Positions 53,825 through 55,578 of a stretch of 55,578 nucleotides of DNA are shown here, piece by piece. The stretch lies in contig JBEKSX010000005.1 of assembly GCA_049516635.1 (NCBI GenBank), positions 1 through 55,578 of the forward strand. Direction: 5' to 3'. The translations under genes and the position numbers were made by a program. Every line of letters starts with the position of its first letter. Within the stretch, counting starts at the first letter, position 1. Source of the DNA: JBEKSX01 sp049516635. Lineage in GTDB: Bacteria > Bacteroidota > Ignavibacteria > Tepidaquicellales > OLB5. The notes under the pieces are model-generated. The model was not told the DNA's origin and did no database searches. It saw nothing but the letters and a program-made list of their open reading frames with translations.

Positions 53825-54217
53825 TTACGAGCCGGATTTAATGACATCCTGTCCTTTGCCTTCATATTTGGAAGGGCATTTGGTCAGAACTTCCTTGGCG
53901 TAGAAGCATCCGTCTTTTACCTTGCCTTTAGCAACCACATTCTCCGCCATCTCAAAATTGTTCGGCTTCGAGCCGTCGAGCACAACCTTCATAACCGTAT
54001 TATTATCGTCCTTCATATAAAAACTGAACTGGTTGGTGCCCGGGTCAAATCCCGATTCCTTATCTTTCACCCAGGAGCCCTTTACCTGGCACGTCTTGTG
54101 ATTAATATTCGCATTTTGAAAATTAGAATACTCGATCTTGCTGTCTTTGAACGCAAAGAATCCCACTACAAGAAAGATGATTATTATTAATCCGCCTATT
54201 AGATTTCGCTTGTTCAT
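53825..54217 (-). CDS. ccmE: Heme chaperone CcmE, CxxxY variant
   Basis: 130 residues. One N-terminal membrane anchor (about 6-22) and a small OB-fold domain: TCQVKGSWV, NQFSFYMKDDNNTVMKVVLDG and NVVAKGKVKDGCFYAKEVLTKCPSKYEGK. The heme-binding motif at the end is C114-PSK-Y118 (CxxxY), where most bacteria have HxxxY. CcmE with Cys at this place is known from archaea and some sulfate reducers with the variant system I, which lacks CcmH. The preceding small gene (54377-54246) looks like CcmD. No other ccm genes are in view, so ccmA, ccmB and ccmC must lie elsewhere. Confidence 0.9.
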   Translation of the reverse strand: MNKRNLIGGLIIIIFLVVGFFAFKDSKIEYSNFQNANINHKTCQVKGSWVKDKESGFDPGTNQFSFYMKDDNNTVMKVVLDGSKPNNFEMAENVVAKGKVKDGCFYAKEVLTKCPSKYEGKGQDVIKSGS

Positions 54218-54245
54218 ATATTAGAATATATTATGATTATTTTTT

Positions 54246-54377
54246 CTACTTTTCAAGTTTAGATACTTTCCTGCTCATGCTCCGGAGATATAAGTATATC
54301 CCGATCCATATCAGCAGAATGATTATCAGTACTACGTAATATGAATTCTTATTTAAGAAATTATAAAAGTTATCCAT
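54246..54377 (-). CDS. ccmD: CcmD-like small membrane protein
   Basis: A 43-residue frame, too short for routine calling, from ATG 54377 to TAG 54246, starting 23 nt after the lipoprotein stop and ending 28 nt before ccmE. It begins MDNFYNFLNKNSYYVVL, has one hydrophobic helix (about 14-31, with IWIGIYLYLRS) and a basic tail (SRKVSKLEK). This matches the CcmD family pattern: a short N-terminal loop, one helix with a conserved WiGiYlY segment and a positively charged end. CcmD helps release holo-CcmE from CcmABC. Position directly before ccmE supports the call. Confidence 0.82.
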   Translation of the reverse strand: MDNFYNFLNKNSYYVVLIIILLIWIGIYLYLRSMSRKVSKLEK

Positions 54378-54400
54378 AAATTCTCATACACTCGGAACGG

Positions 54401-54901
54401 TTATTCCGGTATGGGCATACCCATCTGCTGGTATATATCCTCGATTTGTTTTTTATTCGCCGCCGCTTCACGGTTTGACGGGTCAAGCTCCAGTACCCTT
54501 CTGTATCTCTTGAGTGCAGGTCTGTATTTCTTCTTCGGCGTCAGGTCTGCGTCAAACATAAGGTAATTGGCAGCAGCCATCTGTTTCTCAACGGCGATCT
54601 TTTTATCGGCTTCGGATTTAGTTTTCTGGTATTTAGCATCGGCATCATCGGCATCTTTAGTGAGCTGATCGGCTTTAGGATCTTCATTTTTTTGGCTGAC
54701 ATCGCCCGACGGGTTCCCCTGATCTGTGCCTTTCTGAAGGTTCCTGTGGATGGAGTCGTTAGGCATATTTTGATTTGAGAGGGGAGCCTGTTTATTGGTA
54801 TTCTGCATTTCTTTAGGAACTTCCTTTGTACAAGAACTAATAATAAAGGCTGAGATCATGAGTATAAAAGGTAGCAGGTAATTATTTTTACTATTAAACA
54901 T
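54401..54901 (-). CDS. Lipoprotein with TPR-like C-terminus, first gene of the ccm operon
   Basis: 166 residues. The leader ends IISSC (lipidated Cys at about 24). The middle is a charged, low-complexity linker rich in Asp, Lys and Gln. The C-terminal stretch, YRPALKRYRRVLELDPSNREAAANKKQIEDIY, has the shape of one TPR unit. In other ccm loci the TPR protein is CcmI/CcmH-like, which presents apocytochromes to the lyase, so this might be a stand-in; that is inference only. A putative sigma54 promoter lies at 54955-54971. The CcmD-like gene is 23 nt downstream. Confidence 0.68.
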   Translation of the reverse strand: MFNSKNNYLLPFILMISAFIISSCTKEVPKEMQNTNKQAPLSNQNMPNDSIHRNLQKGTDQGNPSGDVSQKNEDPKADQLTKDADDADAKYQKTKSEADKKIAVEKQMAAANYLMFDADLTPKKKYRPALKRYRRVLELDPSNREAAANKKQIEDIYQQMGMPIPE

Positions 54902-55393
54902 ATATTATATTATTTTCCCTTTGAAATAAATATATCAAAATACATAGATTTTAGCTCAATACTTATGCCAAAATAAGTTGGATAAAATAACGGATTTTTG
55001 AATTTTTTTTGAAATGGTCCTCATTTTCCCCAAATAAATATGACTTAACTCCACAATATATTCATTTAACTAACTTGTGTATAATTTAACAATTATGTAT
55101 AATAAATAAATCCTAAATTGAGTGACTTTTGATACTTTTATTCTTATTTTGATAAGAATTTATCTAAAATTCAGTAAATCTATTCAAAATTACATTAAAA
55201 ATCTACTCATTTCAATTTTTTTCACTTGAAAAATGGGTTAAACAGATGTTAAGGTAATTTACAATCTTGTTTTTGAATAACCGAGTATGTATATTAGAGG
55301 AATATTAATAAAAATCATTCAAAAATAGTTCAAAACTCACTGAAAACCATCGGTTTTTGATCAAAAACACTCAAAAGGAGCGATATTCTTTTT
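54902..55393. other. AT-rich intergenic region between the ccm operon and efp
   Basis: Divergent spacer without a frame. It contains the sigma54-like box at 54955-54971 (minus) and a TCCTCA word at 55018-55023. AAGGAG at 55375-55380 is the ribosome-binding site for efp. A TTGTGTATAATTTAAC word near 55074 could be a housekeeping promoter for efp, but this is a guess. Confidence 0.65.
54955..54971 (-). promoter_or_regulatory. Putative sigma54 promoter for the ccm operon
   Basis: On the minus strand TTGGCATAAGTATTGAG keeps TTGGCA and TTG with the ten-base spacing, but the -12 C is A. A start near 54943 leaves about 42 nt of leader before the ATG at 54901. Shares TTGGCATA with the boxes at 28110, 31609 and 35590. 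It is the weakest of the four. Confidence 0.48.
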
Positions 55394-55578
55394 ATGGGCA
55401 CTACTTCTGATCTAAGAAGCGGTTTAGTAATAAAGTATAACAACGAACTGCACGTAATAGTAAAATCCGAGCATAGAACACCCGGTAACCTGCGGGCTTT
55501 TTACCAGGTTAAGATGAAAAACTTAAAAAACGGTAAAATGATAGAGAACCGTTTCCGTTCCGGCGAGGAGATCGAGGT
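55394..55578 (+). CDS. efp: Elongation factor P (5' part only)
   Basis: 61 codons before the window ends. MGTTSDLRSGLVIKYNNELH, then VIVKSEHRTPGNLRAFYQVK and MKNLKNGKMIENRFRSGEEI are the N-terminal KOW-like domain of EF-P, which relieves ribosome stalling at polyproline stretches. At the loop tip, where many EF-Ps have the modified Lys of PGKG or Arg of PGRN, this one has P30-G31-N32-L33-R34. AAGGAG at 55375 is the ribosome-binding site. The frame continues past the window, so completeness cannot be judged. Confidence 0.93.
   Translation, partial: MGTTSDLRSGLVIKYNNELHVIVKSEHRTPGNLRAFYQVKMKNLKNGKMIENRFRSGEEIE

Overview
The window looks like a chromosomal segment of an Ignavibacteria/Chlorobi-group bacterium (phylum Ignavibacteriota or a close relative). 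This is inference from several signals: five proteins end in a type IX secretion (T9SS, por) type A sorting domain of the NYPNPFNP...SGVYFY...KKM kind, multiheme cytochromes c are very abundant, spacers are AT-rich, and the EF-P fragment at the right edge has an HRTPGNLRAF loop. No tRNA, rRNA, CRISPR array, intact insertion sequence or phage gene was seen.

Layout. 1-2832 (minus): tmk, a CtpA-type S41 protease and a TauE/SafE transporter in one tight operon. 2833-4040: a 1.2 kb noncoding block holding copy 1 of a composite hairpin repeat. 4041-9113 (plus): mutS, a broken GxxExxY gene flanked by repeats, tadA and a MATE transporter. 14854-9163 (minus): gap, pgk, a PLP aminotransferase, a CDP-alcohol phosphatidyltransferase and a lipoprotein with a dead trypsin-like domain. 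15313-25345 (plus): a DUF2231-like membrane protein, two TonB-dependent receptors, small lipoproteins, a T9SS-sorted BNR protein, a PAS histidine kinase and a cupin. 25397-31569 (minus): ferredoxin, two T9SS-sorted multiheme cytochromes, and a GT87-like membrane protein lacking a normal start codon. 31777-35361 (plus): a sigma54-dependent response regulator, a T9SS-sorted kelch-like protein and a nitroreductase.

35644-48443 (plus) is the centrepiece. It holds a pseudo-receiver protein, a 19-heme cytochrome, a diheme-type cytochrome b, an 18-heme NapC-like cytochrome, a Rieske protein, a b6f-type fused cytochrome b, an 11-heme cytochrome, a tetraheme c554-like protein, an outer-membrane barrel, a 14-heme cytochrome and a 7-heme lipoprotein. 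By motif count that is 73 c-type hemes. I read it as a respiratory chain that takes electrons from quinol through two inner-membrane modules and periplasmic cytochromes to an outer-membrane conduit. The T9SS-sorted cytochromes at 25913-31569 would be the cell-surface end.

48444-49217 holds copy 2 of the composite repeat. A T9SS-sorted SBBP propeller protein follows (49218-50930, minus). Then comes a minus-strand cytochrome c maturation operon: TPR lipoprotein, an unannotated 43-residue CcmD-like protein, CcmE of the CxxxY variant, and CcmF. The first 61 codons of efp close the window.

Regulation. Four putative sigma54 promoters share the exact octamer TTGGCATA with GG-N10-GC type spacing. 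They precede both T9SS-sorted cytochromes, the 35644 operon and the ccm operon. Each has a GAGGA/TTTCC-type element 46-48 bp further upstream. Together with the NtrC-type activator encoded at 31777, this suggests a dedicated multiheme-cytochrome regulon, which is the most notable thing in the window.
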